This document shows positions 41,315 to 51,397 of a stretch of 64,000 bases of DNA, in pieces. Source of the stretch: Agrypnia vestita. Its lineage: Eukaryota; Arthropoda; Insecta; Trichoptera; Phryganeidae. The translations under genes were made by a program, and so were the position numbers. A model generated the notes under the pieces. The model did not search any database. It was not told the origin of the DNA and worked only from the letters and a program-made list of their open reading frames with translations. Location: positions 102,413 to 166,412 of the forward strand of contig JADDOH010023043.1 in assembly GCA_016648135.1 (NCBI GenBank), written 5' to 3'. The number at the start of each line of letters is the position of its first letter. The first letter of the stretch is position 1.

Positions 41315-43160
41315 TAAAATTTATATCTTTAGATGGGATTTTATTGGATATTGTGTATCGGAAATTTTCGGTATTATATTGACAATACTCACATGTGCTT
41401 TAAGGTGATTTTATATATGTATAATAATGATTAAATAAAGATATATATATTTTTTAATTAATTTTTTTATTTTGTTCTTTTTACAATTTATATAAATCGT
41501 TTTACATTTAAAATATGGGAAATGTTTATTTTAGTCTCTGTGAGAGTCAGAAGACTTGTGTATCTATAGAGAAGAAATACAGGTACGAGGTATAAATATG
41601 CATTTTAAAACAGTTTCATGATTATATTATGTGTCTAGTTGGTGTTTGTATATATGATTTTTGCTTTCAATTAGGTACCTACATTTTTTTCCGATCTGTT
41701 ATTTTTCTGATCATTTGGGGGAGATTATTAAAGAATTTAATAACAAGAAAAATAAAATGATTTTGGGTAGAGGTAAAATTAAATTTTGGTATGTTACGTG
41801 TATCTCTAAATCTTGTAGATCGAAAATCGCTTCTTGTGTTAATGTTAATTAATTTAATTAAAAGAAATTTGGATTATTGAATTTCTTTGTATAAATCTAT
41901 TATATTTGGTACTTTGAATTCTTCATATAGTTGGGCACCTGGGTAGACATTTTTTTTTCTAGAATTATTTTAATTATCATATTTTTGAAAACATTATTAT
42001 TTTTACACGTTTTTATAAAATATTATCCATCATTGAAATATTGTGGTCAAAAAAAGCCTGCTCATTTTAGGTATTTACGTAAAAATACCAAAGATAAGAG
42101 AAACATAAGAATATTTTTTGTCCGGAATAATTAATGTCCGAAATAATCGACGGCCGCGAAAATCCTGTCAGGAAAGTTCGTGTCCTCAAGAATCTGACCG
42201 CGAAAAAACTTGTCCGGAAAAGTCCGGTCACCCTAGTTATTTATAGGATAACTATCGTTTTACTATGTATTTAGTCTGTTGACCCTGCGTACCATTATCT
42301 TACGCTCTGGTTAAAATTGTTTCATCATTCTCCATTAATGTTCTTTATGACGCTATTGGAGATGGAACTCTTGCGTTGATGGCTCATAAAAATACTAATT
42401 AGTAGCACATCTATCACGTGGTTATCTCTGAGTACATACGTGATCTATGGACGACGCCGTTTGTTTTGATTTCGTTTAGAGATAACAATATCAACGACTT
42501 AACTTTCATTTGAAACAGTTGAAATAAACGATAAAGGCATGAAAGAGTGTTTTAACATGTGGTACAGCGGAATCCGGATACAATGATATAAAACTGGATA
42601 TAAAACACTGGGTCCGCAAAAAATCGAAAAATAATAATTATATTCCATAGTAATGACTCCAAATTCGATAACACACATAATCGCGGTAACACTGATGCAA
42701 AATTTACACACGAATTAAAATTTTTAATATGGTGAAAAAAGTACACATTATCACATAGTTATACGGTACAAATATGCAATATTGAGCATATAAATAAGAG
42801 AATAAACAAATACATAAGTCCAAAATATAGAATACAGATGCATCTTTACACATAAAAAAATAAATACGCATTTGACAGGGATTCCCGAAAATCGTGATTA
42901 GGGATGTTCACAATTTTGCAATTCTGCGTGTACATAACTTCACGAGTTGTATATTTTGTATAAGTAATATTATTTAATTGATTAAAGAATTTAGGAAAAT
43001 CATTGTTATTAATTATGGTGATCACGCGTTGATACAAAATATTTGAGTTTTAAGAAAATTCGTACAAAATGATGTTTCCCTGAAAATCCTTTCCCGAAAA
43101 TAATTTTTATAAAATAGGTAGGTAGATTTTTAGATTTTTATCTGAAGAATTACCTTATAC
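41315..43160. other. AT-rich tract without recognised gene
   Basis: Several short ORFs (60-70 codons) lack domains. At 42120-42240, CGGCCGCGAAAATCCTGTCA, GGAAAGTTCGTGTCC, GAATCTGACCGCGAAAA and CTTGTCCGGAAAAGTCCGGT show repeated CCG-AAAA-GTCC words that I cannot assign. The minus-strand frame near 42850-43030 (NNNDFPKFFNQL) faintly recalls the PLE GIY-YIG tail but is too short to call. Confidence 0.3.
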
Positions 43161-43217
43161 GAGGTACACAAAGGGATGGTGCATGCATGTAGGTAGTGTC
43201 AATAGGTAGCATGGTTC

Positions 43218-43477
43218 ATTGATTATTTAACGATAATGGACTTATTGATTACAAACTGATCAATATCACATTGATTATTATTAATAATATTTTGATATTT
43301 TTTTGTCTTCTGCTTAATGTTATCGGCCGCTTATTGCTATCGATAGTTAAAGGTCTCATATTGATTACAATAATCGGATTTCATTGTATATTTAATGGCT
43401 AGAAAATTGTGGAAATTTATTAGGCCCATGATACATTTAATGCTTAAGGAAATCAGACAGTAAAATCCCATTGATTA
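43218..43477 (+). promoter_or_regulatory. Homotypic cluster of five ATTGATTA sites (candidate enhancer)
   Basis: Exact ATTGATTA occurs at 43218, 43244, 43270, 43360 and 43470, all on the plus strand, with ATCAAT at 43259 and ATCGAT at 43339. ATTGATT is the core recognised by Onecut/HNF6 cut-homeodomain factors; TGATTA-type cores also suit PBC/Hox proteins. The spacing of the first three is a regular 26 bp. No repeat family explains it. Enhancer function is an inference. Confidence 0.45.
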
Positions 43478-43684
43478 CTCCTTAATGATAATACGAGGGA
43501 AGAAAGTCAAAAGGGCGTTAGTGATAATTTCGAAGAAGCGAAAGAAAATTCTATCAATTTGATTTTGTCAATATTTATTTTATTATTATTTATTTACTTC
43601 CATATGTATTTTGGATAAACAAATATGGAAATAGTTTAGTAATAAAAGAAACATTGACAGAATTTGCCACCTTTGCTTATATCC

Positions 43685-43935
43685 CCCTATATAAGGGGTA
43701 TAAAAGCAAAGGCAGAAATATAAAAAAAAAACGTTAATGCAGTCATCGAAGATTATTTATATATAATGTACTTAATGAATTCGTATTTTTTAAAGGAAAC
43801 ATGATTTTGGCAGGGATAGATATATTATAAAATCGAGAATTCAGAACTTTCTAAATAAGTAATCCTCGGTGACTGCATTCAAAACAATTTTAATTTTTTT
43901 TTGGATATTTTTGCCTTTGCTTTTATACCAGTCAT
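43685..43935. mobile_element. MITE with TIR GGTATAAAAGCAAAGGCAG
   Basis: The left end GGGGTATAAAAGCAAAGGCA, GAAATAT ... TGCAGTCATCGA is inverted at the right end as TCGGTGACTGCA ... ATATTTTTGCCTTTGCTTTT, ATACC. About 250 bp, no ORF. The related copy at 18733-19000 shares the right half. Confidence 0.75.
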
Positions 43936-44284
43936 TTATAGAAATGCAGTTACAAGTCTACCCTTCTGGAAACCTCCGAATATTACTTTCAAATTTTTCG
44001 TATACTTAAATGGATAACGTTGTGAAATTAGTAGCAATTTTCTATACATTTTATAATGTAATCCTCTATTAATGAAGACATTTCGTTATTTAGGTATTGC
44101 AATATTATTTATTTGGCATATTATAATAGACATTCAATTTTCTGATTTTCACTATTATTTGTTTGTTTTCTACATAAAATAAATAAACAAAATCTGTGGT
44201 TCTTTTGAAAGTAATGTCACACTTACAAATTCCTCCGTATTTTTCAGTTCTTCAATATAAAATTCTTTCACATTTAAACAACAA

Positions 44285-44600
44285 TTGACAGCGATACCCC
44301 ATCCCTCTGACGGAACGGCATTCATTAATCTTGCATTTACATTCGTAGATTTCTCCCCCGTTTCTGAAAATCGAATTACATTCCGCTACCATCCAGTTGG
44401 GGATGATCGACTGCAGCCCGAGTCCATTAACTCCGCGCCCACCCTCGCGGTAATCGTACTGCGCTGTATTAATTCGTTTGGCCACTTGATACAATAGTTA
44501 ACTGCACAGCGCAACAACCACCCCTAGGATCTGATAATGCTGAGGTGAGTCGGGGGCGTGCGGCTTGCTTTGCGGTGCGGTGTTGTAATACTTAACTAGC
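44285..44600. other. GC-rich island 8 (possible conserved non-coding element)
   Basis: ACCCCATCCCTCTGACGGAA, GAGTCCATTAACTCCGCGCC, CACCCTCGCGGTAATCGTAC, CCTAGGATCTGATAATGCTG and GTCGGGGGCGTGCGGCTTGC. ORFs exist on both strands, but neither has a domain or codon bias. Unique in the window. Confidence 0.35.
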
Positions 44601-45041
44601 TACAATCGAAATAATTTGTTTATTTTTATTTTTTTTCATTTATTTAATTAATAATATATATACAATATTTTTTTACAATCATACATAGACAATGTTAACA
44701 AATCGATATTTTTTGTGTGTATACCAAGTTATTTGTAAAACATTAATAACCTCGCAGGACTATACTCCTGCCTTGATTACGAGTCGAAAATGATCAAGCT
44801 ATTATGACCTAATATCAAAAGTTATTGAGATATGTGACATCGAAGTTTGGATTTTTTTTCAATATTTCCGAGTTATTTTTTGTAAAACGTCGGACTATCA
44901 TTACAGTAACTAATATCAATTACGAAAAATTCATTTGTTTCAATACAAGTTAAACAAAATGATTAAAATCTTGAAAAAATTCCAATTGATTTCAAATATG
45001 TTTTAATATACTTTGTAATACACACACAATATGAGTTATTA

Positions 45042-45091
45042 ATTTACAACTATAGTTTCGAGAGGAGCAGTCCCTCTCATCATCAGGTATA
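45042..45091 (-). ncRNA. Hammerhead ribozyme (family P5), left twin
   Basis: Minus strand: ATAC-CTGATGA-T-GAGAGG-GACTGCT-CCTCTC-GAAA, stem III palindrome ACTATAGT, cleavage after the next T, then GTA pairing with TAC. A perfect 6-bp stem II and intact core. Identical in sequence to the plus-strand twin. Confidence 0.8.
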
Positions 45092-45145
45092 GATATAGTT
45101 ATATAGGTATAGTTATTATCTATAGTTGTATAGGTATAGTTATTA

Positions 45146-45197
45146 TCTATACCTGATGATGAGAGGGACTGCTCCTCTCGAAACTATAGTTGTAAAT
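45146..45197 (+). ncRNA. Hammerhead ribozyme (family P5), right twin
   Basis: CTGATGA at 45153-45159, stem II GAGAGG/CCTCTC at 45161-45179, GAAA at 45180-45183, stem III palindrome ACTATAGT at 45183-45190, predicted cleavage after T45191. Stem I is 3 bp (TAC/GTA). The 8-bp palindromic stem III is the longest here and would support dimeric folding. Confidence 0.8.
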
Positions 45198-46034
45198 TAA
45201 TAACTCATATTGTGTGTGTATTACAAAGTATATTAAAACATATTTGAAATTATAATGTTGCACCACGAAGTATCTGCCAAATCTTTCAATGATATTAAAA
45301 TTCCAATTGTTTCAATACAAGTTAAACAAAATGATTAAAACCTTGAAAAAATTCCAATTGGAATTCGAAGGTTTTAATTTTTTTATTTGACTTGTATTAT
45401 AGTGAATGAATTTTTCATACTCGATATAAGTTACGGTAATGATAGTCCAACGTTTTACAAAAAATAAGTCGGAAATATTGAAAAAAAAATGCAAACTTCG
45501 ATGTCGCATATCTCCTTAACTATTGATATTGGGTCATAATAGCTAGAACATTTTCGACTCATAATCAAGGCAGAAGTATAGTCCTGCGAGGTTATTAATG
45601 TTTTCCAAGTAACCCTTTTAAGCTATTATGACCTAATATTAATAGTTAAGGAGATATGCCACACCAAAGTTTGCTTTTTTTTTTCAATATTTCTGACATA
45701 TTTTTTGTAAAACTTTGTAAAAATTTTTGTAAAAAAAGACTATCATTACAGTAACTTATATCGAGTATGAAAAATTCATTTCCTATAATACAAGTCAAAT
45801 AAAAAAATAAAAATCTTCCAAAAGAATTCCAATTGGAAGACATTCCAATGGGAATTTTTCAGGGTTTTAATCATTTTATTTAACTTGTATTGAAACAAAT
45901 GAATTTTTCGTAATTGAATGACTAAGGCATATTAAAAATTATATAGAAAGAAAGAATAAAAAATTTAAACAAAAGAAAAAGAAACTTAATTATTAACAGA
46001 AAAACATAGGCATGTTAAAAAATAATACAAAAAG

Positions 46035-46096
46035 AAAAGTTTCTTATACAAATAGCTTCGTCTCCGTGAGACATTACAATTTGCCTTAATTATAGA
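46035..46096 (-). repeat. R-family fragment
   Basis: The reverse complement reads AATTAAGGCAAATTGTAATG, TCTCACGGAGACGAAGCTAT, TTGTATAAGAAAC, the family core. Confidence 0.55.
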
Positions 46097-46104
46097 ATAT
46101 TTAC

Positions 46105-46330
46105 CCAGCGTATCTGCCAAACTGCGTACAAGGCGCATCTTCGCTACCCTCGCCGCTTAATTAACCCCCGCGAGGAGTCACTGTGAGCGCGTGTCGAGCA
46201 GATGAATCTGTGTTACAGGGCTCGTTACCGCCGCCCTTCTGGGGATTCGCTACCCCACCGGCACCGATCTGATGAGAGGGATGACTGGTAATGTACCCGA
46301 TAAATACAGACATGCTTCATCCCTGTAACC
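46105..46330. other. GC-rich island 9 (possible conserved non-coding element)
   Basis: ACTGCGTACAAGGCGCATCT, CGCCGCTTAATTAACCCCCG, CGAGGAGTCACTGTGAGCGC and TTACCGCCGCCCTTCTGGGG. Unique, no coding frame. It ends about 80 bp before the Harbinger element. Confidence 0.35.
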
Positions 46331-46406
46331 GGAGCAGATGTCACCACATTAAACAGTGATTTTTTAATGTCTTCAAAATAGAAAAATGATTTTGTAGTGA
46401 CATTAT

Positions 46407-47160
46407 AGCCACGTATTCACTAGGGGACAAATCGCGAAACATTCCGCGCGGCATGTCGCATCAACATCTACGCTCATGTTTCGTGGACAATGAGGCGGTC
46501 ATTTGACGTGTATACACCGGGACTCACATATCACTTGTCGCGGAAATGCCGCCCGATGAGGTTATGATGACAGCTGCGTTTCTATTTATTTTAACGAGTT
46601 TATCGAAACGTAGGAGGAGAAAAAGGTGGTGGGTGCGAAATTATTTACTGCAAAGAGAATGAAGGATGGATATTCTATGCGATCTTCGAATGTCTGACGG
46701 ATCTTTTGTCAATTTCACTCGAATGACAACAACTGATTTTGACAATTTATTACAAATCATCGGGCCTTCCATAGCCAAGAAAGACGATATTAAGGAACGC
46801 TGTTGGCCTTCACATCATTTTTTTTTTAATATTCACGGTTTGAAGTGTCCCACAAAATTGTACGGTTTTGATAGAGCGCGATGAGTTGGAGAACAATTTC
46901 GTTTCCCCACATTGTCATGTTGACGGATACAGCGCATGCGCATTCACTTGTAAACATACCACGTGGTACTGACGCACGGCGTAATGTCGCAGTGAGCTCG
47001 CTCGGGTACCATGCGCATGGCAACGTTGCCACGGCACGTAGAAATGCCGCGCAATGTTGTGCGCGACGTCGCGTAACAGTGCACGACGTTGCAACGTCAC
47101 GTAGACTCTATGCCGCGCGTGCTGTTGAGGGACAATTTGACCCCTAGTGAATACATGACT
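46407..47160 (+). mobile_element. PIF/Harbinger element, non-autonomous (754 bp)
   Basis: TIRs: AGCCACGTATTCACTAGGGG at the left, inverted at the right as CCCCTAGTGAATACATGACT. TAT flanks both ends (46404-46406, 47161-47163), a 3-bp target duplication. The interior keeps a transposase N-terminal fragment and, at 46970-47120, a CG-dense block (GCACGACGTTGCAACGTCAC). Sequence at 46407-46577 is repeated inverted at 1-204. Confidence 0.8.
46609..46815 (+). pseudogene. Harbinger transposase N-terminal fragment
   Basis: Reads RRRRKRWWVRNYLLQRE, a stop at 46660-46662, then MDILCDLRMSDGSFVNFTRM and TTTDFDNLLQIIGPSIAKKD. The pattern 'WWVRxxL..R...G-Y..L...LR..D...F.NF.RM...DF..LL..IGP.I.KKD' is the N-terminus of PIF/Harbinger (HARBI1-like) nucleases. 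After about residue 70 the sequence becomes unrelated, so the catalytic DDE part is deleted. The downstream in-frame residues and the overlapping ORFs are not genuine. Confidence 0.7.
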
Positions 47161-47179
47161 TATTGATATATACTTGTAG

Positions 47180-47430
47180 ATGTAACCCGTAAAAAATGAT
47201 GAAAAATTGGTTCGCGCCTTTGCTAAGCCCTGATATATATGTATAGTATCTTTTTGGCGATCCACGAGGCGGCGGTAGCGACATGCGTAGAGCGGCCGGT
47301 TCGAGTTTGCTGGACCGCGGTTCAAGCCCCAATTTGGTTTTTATAGCCATGAATTCGAACTAAATTACGGACGTCACACGAAGTTATGGGCGGATAGACG
47401 GATGGACAGACAACGAAATTATTATGTTTG
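47180..47430 (+). repeat. S-family repeat
   Basis: GGTTCGCGCCTTTGCTAAGC, ATATATGTATAGTATCTTTT, GCGGCGGTAGCGAC, GAGCGGCCGGTTCGAGTTTG, GGTTCAAGCCCC (B-box-like), AGCCATGAATTCGAAC, ACGGACGTCACACGAAGTTA and the tail GACAGACAACGAAATTATTA. It lies about 20 bp from the Harbinger end. The start hairpin is degraded (CCCGTAAAAAATGATG). Confidence 0.7.
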
Positions 47431-47434
47431 ATTA

Positions 47435-47520
47435 ATAAAAATGTACTTTCTTTTCACCACTTATATATTGAAAACATCAACACGTTTCAGGGCCAATGGT
47501 ATTTTTTTTGCATTTTGTGA
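47435..47520 (-). repeat. PLE terminal relic (family P2)
   Basis: The minus strand has CCATTGGCCCTGAAACGTGT and TGATGTTTTCAATATATAAG, equivalent to the 3' half of the P2 hammerhead (stem II, GAAA, stem III). CTGACGA is lost, so no active ribozyme. It follows the S-repeat tail directly. Confidence 0.5.
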
Positions 47521-47613
47521 GTTGTTCGCGTTCTGTTATAATATAATTTAATATTTATTAATATAATTTAATATACATTAAAATGCGTATCGAAAAACAT
47601 TCACATTATGCCC

Positions 47614-47887
47614 CACCACTTCGAGAAAGGGTGGAAGGCTGCTGAGCCATTTCGCGATCTCAACGTTCTTTTCGGCGGAGGAACGATTAGCGAAAGGACA
47701 TGCCGAGAGCGTGAGCGGTTTGTTCGCTTCACAGCTGGCGATACCAGCTTAGACGACAAGTCGGGAGAGGGTCGATCTTAGGGTCTTGCTGACCAGGAGT
47801 TTCTGGCGGCTGTGGAAATGGAAGAGGACTAAACACGCACCACTAGGACACTTTTTGCCCGCAGGATCGACCATCTTCCAAGCAATT
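47614..47887 (+). pseudogene. Ancient mariner transposase N-terminal relic (second lineage)
   Basis: One frame with two stops reads FEKGWKAAEPFRDLNVLFGG, GTISERTCRERERFVRFTAG, DTSLDDKSGEGRS, GLADQEFLAAVEMEED and LFARRIDHLPSN. This is the helix-turn-helix N-terminus of a mariner transposase of a different lineage from the three 1.28-kb copies. The catalytic domain is absent. Old and degenerate. Confidence 0.7.
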
Positions 47888-48006
47888 AACGTAATTAACG
47901 TTGTAGGTAATTAACGCAACAATTAACGTAATTAACGTTGTTGGTGATTAACGCAACAATTAACGTAATTAACATTGTTGGTGAGCAGTAATTAACGTTG
48001 TTGGTG
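47883..48006. repeat. Minisatellite, ~37-bp unit, about 3.3 copies
   Basis: The unit CAATTAACGTAATTAACGTT plus GTTGGTGATTAACGCAA is tandemly repeated, with partial last copies. Each unit has several TTAAC/GTTAA words in inverted orientation, so units can fold locally. It starts right where the mariner relic loses homology. Confidence 0.8.
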
Positions 48007-48119
48007 ACTACGCCCCTGAATGATAATTCAATTACATTAATTTATTTTTTATATAACATTTACATAACAAACATAAGTTTAATTCGTAAATGTTATACAT
48101 AAGTTAGAAATTTATAAAA

Positions 48120-48645
48120 AGCCAAAAAAATATTAAACATAAATATTTATTTATTTAACGCCCTTTTGGCTTTTACAAAATATAAAATAAAAAAAATCAC
48201 ATAAGACAGGTATGCAGTTAAAAAGATTCAAGATAATAGATTTGTGTGAATTGAAAAGAGAAGTTTAAATAGGAAGAAGAAAAAGAAAAATTTATTTATC
48301 CATTACCATTTAGTTGTATCATAAAATCATTTGTATCAAAGGTGTAGGAGAATCCCGCTTCGGAAAACCCTCTCAGAGACATGGAACAGATCAATGTCCA
48401 GAGTGATATTATTCAGCATAGCAGTAGCTCTTCCAATAGGCATAACCATCGGCAGGTTGGTCCTGTATATTGGAATATACAAACCAATTCTCCGCATAGT
48501 TTCAGGATTATCGATCAAACCACGCACAATCAATAAAAATGCGTAATCAATTAGGAAAACATTCCTTCTAGTTTCTAAATTATTGTAGCCGTGCACTGTA
48601 GAAACTCGGTTGGATAAAACCAAGGATAATGCCCATACTCTCTCG
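48120..48645 (-). pseudogene. LINE 3' end: RT C-terminus plus 3' UTR (family D, CR1/jockey-group)
   Basis: The minus-strand frame 48339-48623 encodes RRNVFLIDYAFLLIVRGLID, NPETMRRIGLYIP, RTNLPMVMPIGRATAMLNN and LDIDLFHVSERVFR with a stop, the closing segment of CR1/jockey-group reverse transcriptases. 48120-48335 is the 3' UTR, ending (minus strand) GCCAAAAGGGCGTTAAATAA. The 3' UTR recurs at 2165-2430. The catalytic core is missing. Confidence 0.8.
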
Positions 48646-48649
48646 TGTA

Positions 48650-49065
48650 GAGTTATCTTTTTTTAAATGGACGTAGTTAAGCTGAAAGCATCTAACCTAA
48701 AAAAATAAGGAAGGGAAAATGGCTTCTTATAACTTTAATTTACAAAAACCTAATACGTCGATATTTAATTCATAGTTGTTTGTTTTAATATATAGTTTTT
48801 GCATAGGGCTCATTAATTTTTAAAGTTTTTTAAAGCTATATGAAAAAAAATATTTACGAAGATGTGACGCGTTTTATAGTTTGGATTATTTCTATATAAT
48901 GTCTAAATGTATGTAAAGCAGTCCTTATTTTGTTCTATGTGGGTTGGATGTATTTAATACTTTGCGTCTTGGATTTATTGTTTTATATTTTAATATAACA
49001 TGCAAGTATAAGTATGTTTTATTTTTTTAATTGGTTGAACAACTAGATTGACATTAAAAAAAAAG
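48650..49065. other. AT-rich tract without gene
   Basis: No ORF or repeat partner recognised. Confidence 0.35.
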
Positions 49066-49069
49066 ATTT

Positions 49070-49335
49070 TATTGTTTGTTTGCATCAACTTATATTTACT
49101 AATTACAATTACATGTTTCGGAAAAACCTTTCCATCGTCAAGGTTTTTAATAAATGTCAAAATATCAAAATGAATGATGTCTTTAGTTTTTTTTCTAAAT
49201 TAGGTATTTTTAAATATTATTGCTGTAGTTGTCTTTGATATTTTGACATTTATAAAACACTCTGATTGTGGAAAGGTTTTTCCGAAACATGTAGGTGTAA
49301 TTAATAAATATAAGTAGATAAAAACAAATAATTAA
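49070..49335. mobile_element. Palindromic twin-hammerhead relic (family P1)
   Basis: The left, minus-strand copy (49105-49150) has TTGACGA, stem II GGAAA/TTTCC and GAAAC-ATGTA. The right, plus-strand copy (49258-49305) has CTGATTG, the same stem II and GAAAC-ATGTA-GGTGT. Both cores are mutated in the CTGAYGA box. Outer arms (ACTTATATTTACTAATTACA / TGTAATTAATAAATATAAGT) match, as in 2512-2755. Confidence 0.7.
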
Positions 49336-49339
49336 ATAA

Positions 49340-49870
49340 TTTTTTAAGTATATAAGTATGGTTGATCATGAATCAGTTGTCACTTCTGTTTTAAATTTTT
49401 TCTTGGATAAAAGGTATTTAATTACCTTGCGTGATTAATAAATAAATATTTAAGAATAATAAAACAAATTGTGGACGTTTTTTGAGTTACTTTAACGGTG
49501 ATAGCTGTGTTGGGTGTTAGAAAAATATTGAATGAAAATAAACTATAGCACTTAGAGCTTGGACGTTTTCAGTTCGTACAGATATCGTAGTGAGCTGTCC
49601 AAGTAGCATTTAAGAAGCAGCATCAAATAACTATTCTACTTCTTATGGTGCCATCTTAATTATTTTTTTATTTTATTTATAATCTAATTATTTATTACTT
49701 AACTGTGTATACATCTTATTATATAAGTCTTGAGAATATTTCTTTAATAATACATAATTTTAAAGTTAATATTATGTATTTATACTACATACTGTTATTA
49801 TCTTTGCTTACAATTTTCCATTATTTTTCTCTTTACTAAAAAAATGTATTTATCTATTAACTAAAAAATA
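49340..49870. other. AT-rich tract without gene
   Basis: No coding or repeat signal recognised. Confidence 0.35.
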
Positions 49871-49878
49871 AAAAAAAT

Positions 49879-50475
49879 CTATCGAAGGTTGGCGATCATT
49901 CTGATGATAACGATTTTATTTACCGCCGCACGGAACAACTCAGTCGAGTTACACTTATACCAGTCCCTCAAGTTAAATAGCCATGAGATGCGGCGTCTTC
50001 CTACGCTTCTTTTAACTCTTATTTTCCCCAAGATGATGAGTTGATTTAGACTATGTTGTGGTCCTCTCCTAATATGTCCGAGATACTCCAGCTTTCTCAT
50101 CTTGATAGTTCGCGGCACTTCTCTGTCTTTTTTCATATGCCGGCGTCGGAGGACTTCATCATTCGTCACTCTATCCACCCAGGAAACATTCAGTATGCGT
50201 CTATAGATCCACATGTCAAAAGCCTCGACTTTGCGGATTAGTAATTGGTTACGTGTCCATGCTTCCACTCCAAATAGGAGAATGGCAAAAATATAACACC
50301 GAACCAAACGCATTCTAAGTTGCAGGCTTAGGTCACGGTTAGAAAATAACGGTCTCCTTCTGAGAAACGCACTTCTCGCCATCTCTATTCGAGCTTTTAC
50401 TTCTTGAGATGGATCCCAGCTCTCATTCACCCATTCGCCTAAGTACTTGTATTGTGCGACTCTTTCCATTGATTT
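49879..50475 (-). pseudogene. LINE RT C-terminal domain (family C), longest LINE frame
   Basis: An uninterrupted minus-strand frame of about 200 residues: ERVAQYKYLGEWVNESWDPS, QEVKARIEMARSAFLRRRPL, VRCYIFAILLFGVEAWTRNQ, AFDMWIYRRILNVSWVDRVT, KLEYLGHIRRG, SVGRRRISWLFNLRDWY and ending VIIRMIANLR. It covers the thumb and C-terminal region of an arthropod LINE reverse transcriptase; the catalytic box and endonuclease are missing. Beyond about 50480 the frame continues into sequence that matches a different part of the same protein (WVHGVTNDEVLRRMEK on 50483-50533), so two fragments are joined. Confidence 0.85.
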
Positions 50476-50684
50476 ACTTTTCCATACGCCTGAGGACCTC
50501 ATCATTTGTCACTCCATGCACCCAGATCCATGATCCTCTCTATCCAAATTAATATAAAACGTAAAAAAATCACGTTACCCCGTTTTTTGTTTCTTTAGAA
50601 AAATTGCGTATTTTTGCGTAGGTACTTGCATTACCCGACCAAGCCATTACTTACGAAATTGTAAAAAATCCAAGCACTAAAAAG

Positions 50685-50935
50685 GCAGTGGCGTATCAGG
50701 TTTCAGCAATTTTGGAATGGGGGGGTCATGAAGCCATTTGCGGAATGTGTTTCTCCGGCGGGCGGGGCGGGTGGCGCAAAGATTTTCCAGTTTGTCCTCG
50801 CGCCGTTCAGTTTGTTGTTTTTCAGTTTATTGTGGGGGTCGCTCCGATACTATTCGCCCTCGGGGAGCGATTCTCGAAACGCTGGCTGATAGAATTCGAT
50901 CGTATTTTTTATATTCCTTCATATAGATGAACACC
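50685..50935. other. GC-rich island 10 (possible conserved non-coding element)
   Basis: TGGAATGGGGGGGTCATGAA, TTTCTCCGGCGGGCGGGGCG, CTCGCGCCGTTCAGTTTGTT and CCTCGGGGAGCGATTCTCGA. Two overlapping ORFs in different frames lack domains. Unique in the window. Confidence 0.35.
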
Positions 50936-51019
50936 GAGCGACCAGCGGCGTACGCGCCCATAGCTAATATTTTTTTACTAAAATAATTTTGTATTCAAAT
51001 GGGCGTTTGTATATTATAC

Positions 51020-51125
51020 CTACTCGCTGAAAATCACGGAATATAATATTAACGGTTTGCGTCTTTGATAAGCTTTGATTATTCGAACGAAATTACGGAC
51101 AGAAAGACAACGAAATTATTATTAT
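51020..51125 (+). repeat. S-family repeat, short copy
   Basis: Starts CGCTGAAAATCACGG (degraded hairpin), GGTTTGCGTCTTTGATAAGC, then jumps to TTCGAACGAAATTACGGACA and the tail GAAAGACAACGAAATTATTA. The tRNA-like middle is deleted. Confidence 0.6.
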
Positions 51126-51397
51126 TGGAATTGTGGCACGTAGAAATTTTTATGGGATCATGGTGTGAGACAAATCTGATACTTAAAATAAAATAAAGTA
51201 TTTATGTATCACATAAGTCACCGGCACGAATTTAATTGGAGCACTATTCTTTAAAACACAATAATTTTACATAATCACTCGTCTGTGGAACACTTTGCAC
51301 TCATCTGAAAGCGATCCACTTTTATATTGCTTCCAAAAATATAATAATCAATTAAAAAGAGACATATAAAGTCGAAGAATTTATGTAAATTTACCAA

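Larger units (their letters stand above)
44735..45930. repeat. Nested inverted-repeat complex with a twin-hammerhead palindrome inside
   Basis: One module (ATTAATAACCTCGCAGGACT ... GACTATCATTACAGTAACT ... TTCCAATTG) occurs at 44735-45000 (plus), 45300-45610 (minus) and 45615-45930 (plus). Into the junction near 45000 is inserted a 240-bp palindrome (45003-45243) with two identical hammerheads. The module ends in TACAAGTTAAACAAAATGAT and is itself foldback-like. No transposase or RT is visible. Confidence 0.7.

Noticed and set aside
42846..43037. Additional PLE endonuclease relic (NNNDFPKFFNQL)
   Set aside because: Only about ten residues resemble the GIY-YIG tail; the YIG motif and the rest are absent, so the similarity may be chance in AT-rich DNA.
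46826..47350. Overlapping ORFs of 68-136 codons in the Harbinger CG-dense block
   Set aside because: Open frames on both strands follow from the GC-rich composition; no domain and no shared frame with the transposase remnant.
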